From the NCBI GenBank assembly GCA_020248985.1, contig JADCGL010000022.1:306680-370679 (forward strand): 64,000 nt of DNA, in the 5' to 3' direction. This DNA is from Telmatospirillum sp. Lineage in GTDB: Bacteria > Pseudomonadota > Alphaproteobacteria > CACIAM-22H2. A model generated the notes under the pieces. That model made no database searches. It was not told the origin of the DNA and worked only from the letters and a program-made list of their open reading frames with translations. Shown one piece after another: positions 16,332 to 25,163 of this stretch. Within the stretch, counting starts at the first letter, position 1. Every line of letters starts with the position of its first letter. A program made the translations under genes and the position numbers.

Positions 16332-17321
16332 ATGCCAAAAGAAACACTTAAGATATCCCGTCGCACCCTTCTAGCGGCCGGCGCAGTTCTGGGGGCGGCG
16401 CAAACCGTGTCGGCGGACGCCGCAACGGCATCGGGCCCGGCCAGTTGGGCCGACCAACAGGTGCGGTACAAAACCGTCACGCTCGACGGGATCGAGATTT
16501 TCTATCGCGAAGCCGGGGCGGCCGACCGGCCCGTGCTTCTGCTGCTGCACGGGTTCCCGTCGTCGTCGCACATGTTCCGCACGCTCATCCCCCAGCTCAG
16601 TGCGGCTTACCGCGTGATCGCACCCGACTATCCGGGCTTCGGCCAGTCGAGCCAGCCGGCAATCGGCGCGTTCCCCTACAATTTCGCCGCCATGGCCGAC
16701 CTCGTCGATCGCTTCACCCAAGCGGTGGGCGCCAAAAGCTATGCGATCTACATGCAGGATTACGGCGGGCCGGTCGGGTTCCGCCTGGCGCTCAAACACC
16801 CCGAGCGTGTGCGGGCCTTCATCGTGCAGAACGCGGTGGCGAGCGTGGAAAGCTGGAACCCGGACGTGGTCAAGGACATCGCCCCGTTCTGGCAGGCGCG
16901 CAACGCCGCAAGCGAAGCGCCGGTGCGGGCCCTCCTCGCGGCCGCCACGACGAAATTCCAGTACACGCACGGGGCAGCGCGCAGCGACCGGCTGTCGCCC
17001 GACGCGTGGATCCACGACCAGGCCGGGCTCGACCGGCCGGGCAACGACGCGGTCCAGCTCGAGATGCTCTACAACTACCGGGACAACGTGGCCCAGTATC
17101 CGGCCTGGCGCGACTATCTGGCGAAGAACCAGCCGCCGATGCTGATCGTGTGGGGCAAAAACGATCCGTTTTTCCGCGAGGCCGGCATCGACTATTTCAA
17201 AGGTCTGCTGCCCAAGGCCGAAATCCATCGCTTCGATGCCGGGCATTTTGCGCTGGAGACGCATGCGTCGGAAATCGCCGGCCGCATGCGCGCCTTCCTC
17301 GGCAAGCTCGCGGCAAGCTAG
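16332..17321 (+). CDS. Tat-exported alpha/beta hydrolase with aspartate nucleophile
   Basis: A 329-residue protein. The N-terminus carries a twin-arginine signal (S-R-R-T-L-L at 9-14, a hydrophobic stretch, cleavage near A30). The fold shows the oxyanion motif HGFPSSSH (73-80) and the nucleophile elbow MQDYGGPVG with D143 instead of serine, as in epoxide hydrolases and haloalkane dehalogenases. The residue after the nucleophile is Tyr, not the Trp that binds halide in classical dehalogenases. The acid lies in GKNDPFF and the histidine in DAGHFALETH. It may hydrolyse an epoxide or ester in the periplasm; the substrate is unknown. It is divergent from a CGNR regulator and overlaps the next gene tail to tail by 4 bp. 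Confidence 0.85.
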   Translation: MPKETLKISRRTLLAAGAVLGAAQTVSADAATASGPASWADQQVRYKTVTLDGIEIFYREAGAADRPVLLLLHGFPSSSHMFRTLIPQLSAAYRVIAPDYPGFGQSSQPAIGAFPYNFAAMADLVDRFTQAVGAKSYAIYMQDYGGPVGFRLALKHPERVRAFIVQNAVASVESWNPDVVKDIAPFWQARNAASEAPVRALLAAATTKFQYTHGAARSDRLSPDAWIHDQAGLDRPGNDAVQLEMLYNYRDNVAQYPAWRDYLAKNQPPMLIVWGKNDPFFREAGIDYFKGLLPKAEIHRFDAGHFALETHASEIAGRMRAFLGKLAAS

Positions 17322-18274
17322 GCTTTCTTGTGGGCTTCGATGCGGGCGACGCGCAACTCGCCCGCTTTCATCGCCGCGATGCGGCGTGCCCACAATTGGG
17401 CCTCGTTCAGCAGTGCCTTGCCCTCGGCCGGCTTCAGCATGCCGGCCGACACCATCGATTCGATGCGCGACCAGCCCTCGAGCACGATGGGGGCGAACGT
17501 GTCGGTATAGTCTTCGGTCGTGCGCACGGTGAAGCCCGCCGTTTCGACCAGATAGGTGAGCTGGCCGACCGTGCCGAGATAGGTGGGCCGCGCCTCGCCG
17601 GCGATGTAGGCGGCAAAGGCCGGGCCCTGGCGCTCGTCTTCGGCCAACGCCCAATCGAGCAGCACGAGCCGGCCCGCGCGCTTCAGCGATTCCCCGACCA
17701 GGCGCACAAAAGCGACTTTGTCCGGCACCACCGACAGCACGCTGCGCAGCAAGGCCGCGTCGAAATGCTGCTTGGGCCAATCCGGTGCCTCGAGATCGAA
17801 GGAGGCAATGGGCGCCCGCAGATCGAGGCCCGCTTTGGCCGACAGGCCATCGCCCGCGCGCGCCAATTCCGGCGACAGATCGTAGCCGTGCGCCTTGGCG
17901 CCGTAGCGCTCGACGATCGTGCGTGTGCCGCCGCCGAGCCCGCAGCCGACATCCATGACGATCGAACTCTTGGTCACGATCAGCGCTTGCGCAAGGTTGG
18001 CGGCAAATTCCCCGCCGCCTGGAAAGGTAAACCCGTCGCCCCAAATCATCTGGCCGACGAGAATGCGCTCCGGCCCCCAGAAATCTTTGGGCGGCGGCGG
18101 CGGCGGGGCGGCTTTGGTTTCGGCACGCGGCTTGGGCGGGGCGGGTACGGGCCGCGGTTTGCCGAGCTCGTAGCCCTCCCACCACGCATGCAGACGCGCG
18201 CGCAAACCCAAACGCGCAGGCTGCGACGCTGCGTCAGGCGGCGTGGCTGTGGAAAGCTCGTCTTGTGTCGGCAT
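17318..18274 (-). CDS. SAM-dependent class I methyltransferase
   Basis: A 318-residue protein. The first 65 residues are a low-complexity arm rich in Pro and Ala, with an acidic-basic mix. The Rossmann methyltransferase core follows, with motif I VMDVGCGLGGG at about 106-116, an acidic residue after the second strand (GYDLS), and LVLLDWA near motif III. It is similar in layout to UbiE/type-11 methyltransferases. The substrate is not identifiable. It converges on the hydrolase gene with a 4-bp overlap and is divergent from the TRAP genes. Confidence 0.8.
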   Translation of the reverse strand: MPTQDELSTATPPDAASQPARLGLRARLHAWWEGYELGKPRPVPAPPKPRAETKAAPPPPPPKDFWGPERILVGQMIWGDGFTFPGGGEFAANLAQALIVTKSSIVMDVGCGLGGGTRTIVERYGAKAHGYDLSPELARAGDGLSAKAGLDLRAPIASFDLEAPDWPKQHFDAALLRSVLSVVPDKVAFVRLVGESLKRAGRLVLLDWALAEDERQGPAFAAYIAGEARPTYLGTVGQLTYLVETAGFTVRTTEDYTDTFAPIVLEGWSRIESMVSAGMLKPAEGKALLNEAQLWARRIAAMKAGELRVARIEAHKKA

Positions 18275-18419
18275 TGCACTCGGAAATTAGTATCGATTCT
18301 GCGTGAAGCCAAGAAATTACCGCGCTGTTTCGAATGGCGCATTTTCGTCAAATGTGCAATATCACGACCTTAGAACTCCATTTTAAAAACGTAATTATCC
18401 GGACGGGGGAGGGGATAGC

Positions 18420-18959
18420 GTGCTGTTTTTGCTGCGAATCAGCCAAGGGATCGATTGGCTCAACGCCAAATTCGGCGTGCTGGCCAACAGCATGATCGTA
18501 CTGTCTTGCGTAGTCAGTGCCGGCAACGCCATGTCGCGCTACGCGTTCGATCTCAGCTCCAACGCCTGGCTCGAAGTGCAGTGGTACATGTTCTCGGTCG
18601 CCGTGATGCTGGGGGCTTCCTACACGCTGCAGCGCAACGAGCATGTGCGCGTCGACATCTTCTACATGCAGCTGTCCGAGCGCGGCCAATTGTGGGTCGA
18701 CATCATCGGCGGTCTGCTGTTTCTGCTGCCGGCATGCCTTTTGTTCATGTGGCTCGCTTGGCCGATCTTCTGGCAGTCGTTCCTGATCAACGAAGCCTCG
18801 AACAACGCAGGCGGCCTGCTGCGCTGGCCGGTGAAGGCGCTGCTGCCGCTCGGCTTCGCGCTGCTGTCCTTGCAGGGCATTTCCGAAATCATCAAGCGCA
18901 TCGGCGCCCTGCAGGGCTACACCGTGATCGACGCCAAGTACGAAAGGCCGCAGCAGTGA
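18420..18959 (+). CDS. TRAP transporter small membrane subunit (DctQ-like)
   Basis: A 179-residue protein with four hydrophobic helices and the DctQ pattern: E-V-Q-W-Y near the second helix and R-x-x-E-H-V-R-V-D at about 74-81. The GTG start at 18420 follows GGGGAGGGGA. The stop overlaps the large-subunit start (GTGA at 18956-18959), so translation is coupled. It forms the membrane part of a sodium- or proton-driven solute importer. The matching binding protein is encoded convergently about 1.7 kb downstream. Confidence 0.9.
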   Translation: MLFLLRISQGIDWLNAKFGVLANSMIVLSCVVSAGNAMSRYAFDLSSNAWLEVQWYMFSVAVMLGASYTLQRNEHVRVDIFYMQLSERGQLWVDIIGGLLFLLPACLLFMWLAWPIFWQSFLINEASNNAGGLLRWPVKALLPLGFALLSLQGISEIIKRIGALQGYTVIDAKYERPQQ

Positions 18960-20581
18960 CCATTCCGCTGGAGTTCATGCCGCCGCTGATGTTCGGCGGC
19001 CTCGTCGTGTTCATGCTGTTCGGCTACCCGGTCGCGTTTTCATTGATGGCGGTCGGGCTGTTTTTCGGGCTCATCTCGATCGAACTCGGCTTCTTCACGG
19101 TGAGCTTCCTGCAGGCGATTCCGCTGCGCATGTTCGGCAGCATCCTCGCCAACGATCTCTTGCTCGCGATTCCGTTTTTCACCTTCATGGGTTCGATCCT
19201 CGAGCGCTGCGGCCTCGCCGAAGACATGCTCGATTCGATGGGCCAGCTCTTCGGCACGCTCAAAGGCGGGCTCGGCTATTCGGTCATCATCGTGGGCTTC
19301 GTGCTGGGGGCGATCACCGGCACCGTGGCGGCCCAGGTCATCGCGATGGCGCTGATCTCGCTGCCCGTGATGATGCGCTACAAATACGACGTGCGCTACG
19401 CGACCGGCGTGCTTGCGGCGTCGGGCACCATAACGCAGCTTGTCCCGCCGTCGCTGGTGCTGATCGTTCTGGCCGACCAGCTCGGCAAGTCGGTCGGCGA
19501 CATGTATCTGGGGGCCTGGGGCCCGTCCTTGATGCAGATCGCTTTGTTCGCGGGCTACACGTTTGCGCTGACGCTGATCAAGCCCAACGCGCTGCCCGCG
19601 ATCCCCAAGACCGATCTCACACTCGTCGGCTGGGCCTTGTGGCGCAAATGCCTGATCGGCATCGTGCCGTCGGCCGTGCTGATTTTCCTGGTGCTCGGCA
19701 CGATGATGCTGGGCCTCGCCACACCGACGGAAGCAGGGGCCATGGGCGCGGTCGGTGCCGTCATCCTGGCCGTGCTTCACCACAAGGATATCGGCACCAC
19801 GGGCCGCTTTGCCTTCGTGCTGATGGTCGTGGCGGCCGGCATTGCCACGGCGATCGGCATCTTCGCCTTCAAGTCGACGCCGTTCCGCTTCGCGCTTGCA
19901 GCGCTTTATGTGGGCGTGGTGTGGCTGTGCATCCGCGCCGTGCTGATCCCGGATCTGCGCAGCCTTATCCGCCAGGCCTACGCCACCACGATGCGCATCA
20001 CTGCGATGGTGGTGTTCATCCTGATCGGCTCGACCTGCTTCTCGATCGTGTTCCAGGGCGTGGACGGCAATCTGTGGGTCGAACATCTGCTGAGCGGCCT
20101 GCCCGGCGGCGCTTGGGGCTTCTTGGCCTTCATCAACGTGTTCGTCTTCTTCCTGGCGTTCTTCCTCGATTTCTTCGAGATCGCCTTCATCATTGTGCCG
20201 ATGCTGGCCCCCGTGGCGCAGAAGCTGCTGGCGCCGCTCGTGGGTGCGGACGCCGCTTTGATTTGGTTCGGCGTGATCTTGTGTGTGAACATGCAGACGA
20301 GCTTCATGCATCCGCCGTTCGGCTTCGCGCTGTTCTATCTGCGCTCGGTCGCACCGAAGGAGATTAAGACCAAAGACATCTATATGGGGGCGATCCCGTT
20401 CGTGGGGTTGCAGGTGATCATGGTGGCCTTGGTGATCTCGTGGCCCGGCCTCGTGACCTGGGCGCTCGACAAGCCGCTGGGTGCGGATGCCGACAAGACC
20501 GAGATCATCTTGCAAGAGCAGCCGGACCAGCCGCTCGACATGGATTTCGACGAAGATCCGCCGGAAGAAGAAGCCAAATAA
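18956..20581 (+). CDS. TRAP transporter large permease (DctM-like)
   Basis: Start GTG 18956, 541 residues. The protein has the DctM fold: many helices, G-x-I-T-G-T-V-A-A near the first repeat, and a paired second half with PPFGFALFYLRS. It is longer than the usual 425 residues because of an extra hydrophobic insert at about 280-340 and an acidic C-terminal tail. Longer TRAP permeases of this kind are known. It works with the DctQ protein and a periplasmic binding protein to import organic acids; the substrate depends on the binding protein. Confidence 0.9.
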   Translation: MTIPLEFMPPLMFGGLVVFMLFGYPVAFSLMAVGLFFGLISIELGFFTVSFLQAIPLRMFGSILANDLLLAIPFFTFMGSILERCGLAEDMLDSMGQLFGTLKGGLGYSVIIVGFVLGAITGTVAAQVIAMALISLPVMMRYKYDVRYATGVLAASGTITQLVPPSLVLIVLADQLGKSVGDMYLGAWGPSLMQIALFAGYTFALTLIKPNALPAIPKTDLTLVGWALWRKCLIGIVPSAVLIFLVLGTMMLGLATPTEAGAMGAVGAVILAVLHHKDIGTTGRFAFVLMVVAAGIATAIGIFAFKSTPFRFALAALYVGVVWLCIRAVLIPDLRSLIRQAYATTMRITAMVVFILIGSTCFSIVFQGVDGNLWVEHLLSGLPGGAWGFLAFINVFVFFLAFFLDFFEIAFIIVPMLAPVAQKLLAPLVGADAALIWFGVILCVNMQTSFMHPPFGFALFYLRSVAPKEIKTKDIYMGAIPFVGLQVIMVALVISWPGLVTWALDKPLGADADKTEIILQEQPDQPLDMDFDEDPPEEEAK

Positions 20582-20588
20582 AAAAAAA

Positions 20589-20618
20589 CGCCCGCCGAGG
20601 GAAAGCCCCGGCGGGCGG
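20589..20618. terminator. Bidirectional terminator between convergent TRAP genes
   Basis: A GC-rich hairpin, CGCCCGCCGAGGG paired with CCCCGGCGGGCG around a short AAAG loop. An A-run lies on its left (20578-20588), giving U-rich RNA for the bottom strand, and GGTTTCGTTT lies on its right. It therefore suits both the permease transcript (+) and the binding-protein transcript (-). Confidence 0.75.
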
Positions 20619-20652
20619 TTTCGTTTCAGGCGCGCGAAGCGCTAGAAACGCA

Positions 20653-21747
20653 TCAGGTGCGGCGGCGCGTGACCGTCGCGTTCTGGTTCATGAAGATGTC
20701 GAAATGGTATTCGGCGACCTTGAACCAGTCGATCTGGTTGTTGCGGAAGCCGCGCCAGGATTCGTAGACCTTCTTGAACAGCGGGTTCTTGGCCGAGGTC
20801 TCTTCGTAGAGCTCGTTGGCCGCGTTCAAGCAGGCGCGCATCACGTCGGGGCTGAAGGCGCGCAGCTTGGTGCCGCCCGCGATCAGACGGCGCAGGGCCG
20901 CCGGGTTCTGGGCGTCGTAGCGCGCCTGCATGACCGCATGCGCTTCCCAGCTTGCCGAGATGAACAGCGACTTGTTGTCGGCCGACAAGCTGTCCCACGC
21001 CTTGTCGTTGACGATCGCCGACAATTGTGGGCCGCCTTCCCACCAACCCGGGTAGTAGTAGAAGGGCGCCACCTTGTTGAAGCCGAGCTTTTCGTCGTCG
21101 TAGGGGCCGACCCATTCGGCGGCGTCGATCGTGCCCTTTTCAAGCGCCGGGTAGATGTCGCCGGCGGCGAGCTGCTGCGGCACCAGGCCGAGCTTGGTCA
21201 GCACCTGGCCCGCGAAGCCGCCGATGCGCATCTTCACACCCTGCAGATCGCCGACTTCCTTGATTTCCTTGCGGAACCAGCCGCCCATCTGGCAGCCCGT
21301 GTTGCCGGCCGGAAGCGCCACGACATTGTAGGCCTTGAACAGTTCGGTCATCAGCTGCTGGCCGCCGCCCGCGATCATCCACGCGGTCTGCTGGCGCGAG
21401 TTGAGGCCGAACGGCACGGCCGTGTCGAACGCGAAGGTCGGGTCCTTGCCGACATAGTAGTAGTTGGCGGTGTGGCCGCACTCGACCGTGCCGGCCTGGA
21501 CCGCGTCCAGAACCTGCAGGCCCGGCACGATTTCGCCCGCCGCGAACACGCGGATTTCGAACTTGCCGCCCGAGGATTCCTGCACGCGTTTGGCCAACAC
21601 TTCGGCCGCACCGTAGATGGTGTCGAGCGATTTCGGGAAGCTCGAAGCCAGACGCCAGCGGATGACGCCCTGCGCAATGGCCGGAGCCGCCAACGGGGCG
21701 GCCGCCATGCCGACGCCAGCGCCAACGATAAATTTACGACGTTTCAT
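20653..21747 (-). CDS. TRAP transporter periplasmic binding protein (TakP/DctP-like)
   Basis: Start ATG 21747 after GGGAGAAAAA, 364 residues. The first 25 residues form a Tat-type signal (K-R-R-K-F, hydrophobic core, A-I-A). The mature part has the DctP pattern: W-R-L-A-S-S-F-P-K-S-L, A-G-E-I-V-P, the G-D-L-Q-G-V-K-M-R-I helix start and the W-V-G-P-Y-D-D element. These features resemble the TakP group that binds 2-oxo acids or lactate; the ligand itself is inferred. It is transcribed towards the permease genes, an uncommon layout for a TRAP system. Earlier in-frame starts are shadows of the divergent ureohydrolase leader. Confidence 0.88.
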   Translation of the reverse strand: MKRRKFIVGAGVGMAAAPLAAPAIAQGVIRWRLASSFPKSLDTIYGAAEVLAKRVQESSGGKFEIRVFAAGEIVPGLQVLDAVQAGTVECGHTANYYYVGKDPTFAFDTAVPFGLNSRQQTAWMIAGGGQQLMTELFKAYNVVALPAGNTGCQMGGWFRKEIKEVGDLQGVKMRIGGFAGQVLTKLGLVPQQLAAGDIYPALEKGTIDAAEWVGPYDDEKLGFNKVAPFYYYPGWWEGGPQLSAIVNDKAWDSLSADNKSLFISASWEAHAVMQARYDAQNPAALRRLIAGGTKLRAFSPDVMRACLNAANELYEETSAKNPLFKKVYESWRGFRNNQIDWFKVAEYHFDIFMNQNATVTRRRT

Positions 21748-21917
21748 GCGTTTTTCTCCCTGTGGTCCGGTTTTGGACGCGAAAAAACCCTCGTCCGGCT
21801 GCCGGTTTTTACAGCCGGTCGATGGATTGGAAATTACCACGCAAAATTTGCGAAAGTCATTGCAAAAATCCAGCGTGCCTATGTATTGAGCAGCCACCCG
21901 AAAGGATCGTTGCGACC

Positions 21918-22814
21918 ATGGCGATGAAGCCGACATTCAGCCTGCGGCCGACCTTTCTGGGCGTTGCAAACGCCAATCCAGCCGCACGCTTTTGCGTGGC
22001 CGGCCTGCCGCTCGATCTCGGCACCTCGAACCGGTCGGGGGCCCGCGAAGGCCCAGCCGCGATCCGGGCCGCCAGCCGCATGCTGTGCGACGGCGACCAC
22101 CCGACGCAGTGGATCGAGCCTGCCCTGCTCGACCTTGCCGACATCGGCGATTTCGACATCGCGCTCGGCGACATCGCGGCGAGCTTCGACCTGATCGAGA
22201 CGCAAGCGGCCAAGATCGCGCATCTCGTCGCCCTCGGCGGCGACCACGGAGCGACCTTGCCGCTCTTGCGGGCATTGGCGAAGCGTTTGGGCGCCCCCGT
22301 CGGCCTCGTGCATTTCGACGCGCATGTCGATACCTGGCCCACCACCTTTGGCAATGCGCTCGGGCACGGCTCGGTGTTCTACCGCGCCATCGAAGAAAAG
22401 CTCGTCGACCCGAAGCGCATGGTGCAGATCGGCATCCGCAGCCCGGTCGCGCGCGACGTGTGGGACTGGACGGTCGCGCAAGGGGTCACGATCCTCGACG
22501 CGCAAAGCGTGCACGCAAACGGCCCGGCTTATGTCGCCGACACGATCAAGCGCGTCGTCGGTGCGGCGCCCGCCTATCTGTCGTTCGACATCGACGCGCT
22601 CGATCCGGCCTTCGCACCCGGCACCGGCACGCCCGAAATCGGCGGGCTTGCGACATGGCAAGCGCAGGCGATTCTGCGCGCCCTTGGCAGCGTGGCGTTC
22701 GTCGGCATGGATGTGATGGAAGTCGCCCCGGCCTACGACCATGGCGAGATCACGTCGCTCGCCGCCGCCACGCTCGCGTGGGAGTATCTCGCTTTGGTGG
22801 CGGCAAAAAAATAA
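21918..22814 (+). CDS. speB: Agmatinase/ureohydrolase family enzyme
   Basis: Start ATG 21918 (ATG 21924 is equally possible), 298 residues. All manganese-binding motifs of the arginase/agmatinase family are present: G-G-D-H-G with H110, F-D-A-H-V-D-T-W with D134, H136 and D138, and S-F-D-I-D-A-L-D-P with D224 and D226, followed by PGTGTPEIGG. Family knowledge: the enzyme cleaves a guanidino group to release urea, for example agmatine to putrescine; arginine or guanidinobutyrate cannot be excluded. The ornithine decarboxylase gene follows on the same strand, which favours a polyamine role. It is divergent from the TRAP binding-protein gene. Confidence 0.85.
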   Translation: MAMKPTFSLRPTFLGVANANPAARFCVAGLPLDLGTSNRSGAREGPAAIRAASRMLCDGDHPTQWIEPALLDLADIGDFDIALGDIAASFDLIETQAAKIAHLVALGGDHGATLPLLRALAKRLGAPVGLVHFDAHVDTWPTTFGNALGHGSVFYRAIEEKLVDPKRMVQIGIRSPVARDVWDWTVAQGVTILDAQSVHANGPAYVADTIKRVVGAAPAYLSFDIDALDPAFAPGTGTPEIGGLATWQAQAILRALGSVAFVGMDVMEVAPAYDHGEITSLAAATLAWEYLALVAAKK

Positions 22815-22834
22815 CGCCCGGACCGAATTGTCAC

Positions 22835-22862
22835 TTGCATTGGCGGGGATTTGGATTATTTA
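22835..22862 (+). promoter_or_regulatory. Candidate promoter for the ornithine decarboxylase leader
   Basis: TTGCAT at 22835-22840, 16 bases, then TATTTA at 22857-22862. A transcript from here would carry about 265 untranslated bases before the decarboxylase ATG at 23137. Confidence 0.45.
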
Positions 22863-22868
22863 TCCGCG

Positions 22869-23136
22869 CAGACGCAAATCGCACGTGCCCCAGGCCCGCG
22901 AGGCAACGCGCTAAGGCAGCACTTCGTTTCCAACCGAAGCCGCTTCCGATCCCAGCGCTCGAGGTCAAGCAACGACGTCACGCGTCCTTTCCGATGAGCC
23001 GACCGTAAGGGTCGGTGCGGTCGCGAAGGGAACCGGGATTTCGAAAGACGCTTGCCTCGGGGCAGTTTCCCGACCACGCAACGCATTCGCTTTCCCGTCG
23101 TCTTTTCGCGGCTGCTTTTGTCGCCGAGGATGACCG
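22869..23136 (+). promoter_or_regulatory. Long 5' leader of ornithine decarboxylase, candidate speF-type regulatory RNA
   Basis: This 268-base stretch has no gene but lies directly upstream of an ornithine decarboxylase. A clear hairpin is CCGAC at about 22999 pairing with GTCGG at about 23011, and CGGGA / TCCCG arms lie at about 23034 and 23067. Established knowledge: a conserved RNA element called the speF motif occurs upstream of this class of decarboxylase in Alphaproteobacteria. I cannot align the sequence to that family here, so the identity is inferred from position, length and the hairpins. Confidence 0.4.
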
Positions 23137-24330
23137 ATGGCACAAACGCTGCTGCGCAAATCCGTTGCCGCCCTGGCTCGGACCCGCGAAATCCCGACGC
23201 CCGCTCTGCGCCCGCTCGACGCGGTCGTGGCCGAATTGCAGCCGCACGAGCCCGTGCATGCGCTGCGCCCGGCCACGCTGGCGCGCACGGCCGCGCATTT
23301 CGTTGCGGGCTTCCCCGGCGAAACGCTGTACGCCGTGAAATGCAATGCCGACCCGCGCACCCTGCGTGCGCTGTGGGACGGCGGCGTGCGCGGTTTCGAC
23401 TGCGCGTCGCCGGCCGAAATCGCCCTCGTGCGCTCGATGTTCGGGCGTGCGGCGACGATCGCCTACATGCATCCGGTGCGCGCGCGCGCGGCCATCCGCG
23501 AAGCCTACGGCCGCCACGCGGTGCGCCGCTTCGTGCTCGATTCCGTTGCCGAGTTCGACAAGCTGCGCGCAGAAACCGGCGCCAAGCCCGGCACGCTCGA
23601 TCTCATCGTGCGCATCGCGCCGCCGGTCGTTGCCGACGCGGAAAAGCCCTTGCACGATCTCTCGGGCAAGTTCGGCGCATCGGCGGCCGACGCGGTCGCG
23701 TTGCTGCGCCTCGTGCGCCCCTATGCGCGCAACCTCGGCATCTCGTTCCATGTCGGCTCGCAGAATGCCGATCCGCAGGCTTTTGCCCGCGCGATCGCGC
23801 ACGCCGATGCGTTGGCGCGCGAGGCCGGCGTTGCGGTCGAAGTGCTCGACGTGGGCGGCGGTTTCCCCGTTGCCTATCCGGGCCAAGACGTGCCGCCCAT
23901 CGACGCGTTTTTCGCGGCGATCAAACAGGCGCATGCCGCGTGCCACACGCTTGGCAACACGGCCCTGTGGGCCGAGCCCGGCCGCGCGCTTGTTGCGGCC
24001 GGCGGTTCGGTCGTGGTGCAGGTGCAGGCCCGCCGCGGCAACACGCTCTACATCAACGACGGCGTGTACGGCGCCCTCGCCGATGCGGGCGTGCCGGGGC
24101 TGCGCTATCCCACGCGTCTGCTGCGCGCGAGTGCCGCCGACGAAGTGGCGTTCGACTTCTACGGTCCGACCTGCGATTCGGCGGACCATATGAAGGGCCC
24201 GTTCGTTCTGCCCGGCGATATTCGCGAGGGCGATTGGATCGAACTGGGCCAGTTGGGCGCCTACGGCGCGGTGCTGCGCACCGGTTTCAACGGCTTCGAG
24301 CGCGCGCACCTGATCGAAGTCGAAGGCTGA
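23137..24330 (+). CDS. Ornithine decarboxylase, eukaryotic (fold type III PLP) type
   Basis: A 397-residue enzyme. The PLP lysine is K68 in Y-A-V-K-C-N. The phosphate-binding loop is D-V-G-G-G-F-P, and E-P-G-R lies in the C-terminal half. The active-site cysteine C346 is in C-D-S-A-D, the pattern of ornithine/lysine decarboxylases rather than diaminopimelate decarboxylase. The reaction is ornithine to putrescine and CO2, the entry into polyamine synthesis. The neighbouring ureohydrolase offers a second route to putrescine. Some members also act on lysine. The long leader suggests post-transcriptional control. Confidence 0.88.
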   Translation: MAQTLLRKSVAALARTREIPTPALRPLDAVVAELQPHEPVHALRPATLARTAAHFVAGFPGETLYAVKCNADPRTLRALWDGGVRGFDCASPAEIALVRSMFGRAATIAYMHPVRARAAIREAYGRHAVRRFVLDSVAEFDKLRAETGAKPGTLDLIVRIAPPVVADAEKPLHDLSGKFGASAADAVALLRLVRPYARNLGISFHVGSQNADPQAFARAIAHADALAREAGVAVEVLDVGGGFPVAYPGQDVPPIDAFFAAIKQAHAACHTLGNTALWAEPGRALVAAGGSVVVQVQARRGNTLYINDGVYGALADAGVPGLRYPTRLLRASAADEVAFDFYGPTCDSADHMKGPFVLPGDIREGDWIELGQLGAYGAVLRTGFNGFERAHLIEVEG

Positions 24331-24396
24331 CGCACGCCGCGCGGTACCGAGGTCCCAAGCTGGACGACGCGGCATCGTTCGTGCATTCTTGTCGTC

Positions 24397-25128
24397 ATGG
24401 CCCGAAACGCCGGACGCCGCGCTGTGTTGGCTGGGATCGGGGCAAGTGCCGCTGCGGCGGCCTTGCCGCAGCGCCGCGCTGTCGCCGCCGGCACCGCCGT
24501 CGATCTGCAGCTCGTTCTCGCCGCCGACGTCTCGCGCAGCATCGACGACCGTCGCTTCCGCCTGCAGCGCGAGGGCTATGCCGCCGCCATCGCCGATCCG
24601 CGCGTCGTGCGCGCCATGACCGGTGGGCGGCACAAACAGCTCGCCCTTACCTATTGCGAATGGTCGAGCCCGAGCCAGCAGATGACGCTCGTCGATTGGA
24701 CGCTGATCGACGGCCAGGAGAGTGCGGAAGGTTTTGCCGGCCAATTGCTGTTGCCGCCGCGGCCCTTTGCCGCTTCGACCGCGATCGGCGAGGCGATCAC
24801 GTACGCGGCGCGCGAGTTCGAGCGCTGCCCCTATCCGGCCGAACGCCGCACGATCGACATTTCGGGCGACGGGACGAACACCAACGGCCTGCCCGCCGAG
24901 ATCGGCCGCGACCGCGCCGTGGCGGCCGGCATCACGATCAACGGCCTGGCAATCCTCTCGGACAGTCCGAGTCCCTGGAACCCCAACCACACCCATCCGC
25001 CCGGCGGGCTCGATGGCTGGTACCGCGAAAACGTGATCGGCGGCACCGGCGCCTTTTTGCTGTCGGTGATGGGTTTCGAGACGTTTGCGTTTGCCATGGT
25101 CAACAAGCTGACGCGCGAATCGACCTGA
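24397..25128 (+). CDS. DUF1194 protein, exported VWA-like
   Basis: A 243-residue protein with an N-terminal signal that resembles Tat (G-R-R-A-V-L at 6-11, then an Ala-rich hydrophobic stretch). The mature part has a metal-site pattern of von Willebrand A type, D44-x-S46-x-S48 in LAADVSRSID, and DISGDGTNTNG around residues 152-162, both typical of DUF1194. The molecular function of this family is not established; VWA folds usually mediate metal-dependent protein contacts. It is followed at 35 bp by a kelch protein gene that also has an export signal, so both may act outside the cytoplasm. Confidence 0.8.
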   Translation: MARNAGRRAVLAGIGASAAAAALPQRRAVAAGTAVDLQLVLAADVSRSIDDRRFRLQREGYAAAIADPRVVRAMTGGRHKQLALTYCEWSSPSQQMTLVDWTLIDGQESAEGFAGQLLLPPRPFAASTAIGEAITYAAREFERCPYPAERRTIDISGDGTNTNGLPAEIGRDRAVAAGITINGLAILSDSPSPWNPNHTHPPGGLDGWYRENVIGGTGAFLLSVMGFETFAFAMVNKLTREST

Positions 25129-25163
25129 AACAAATACGACCCCCCAACCTGGAGCCCCCCCGA

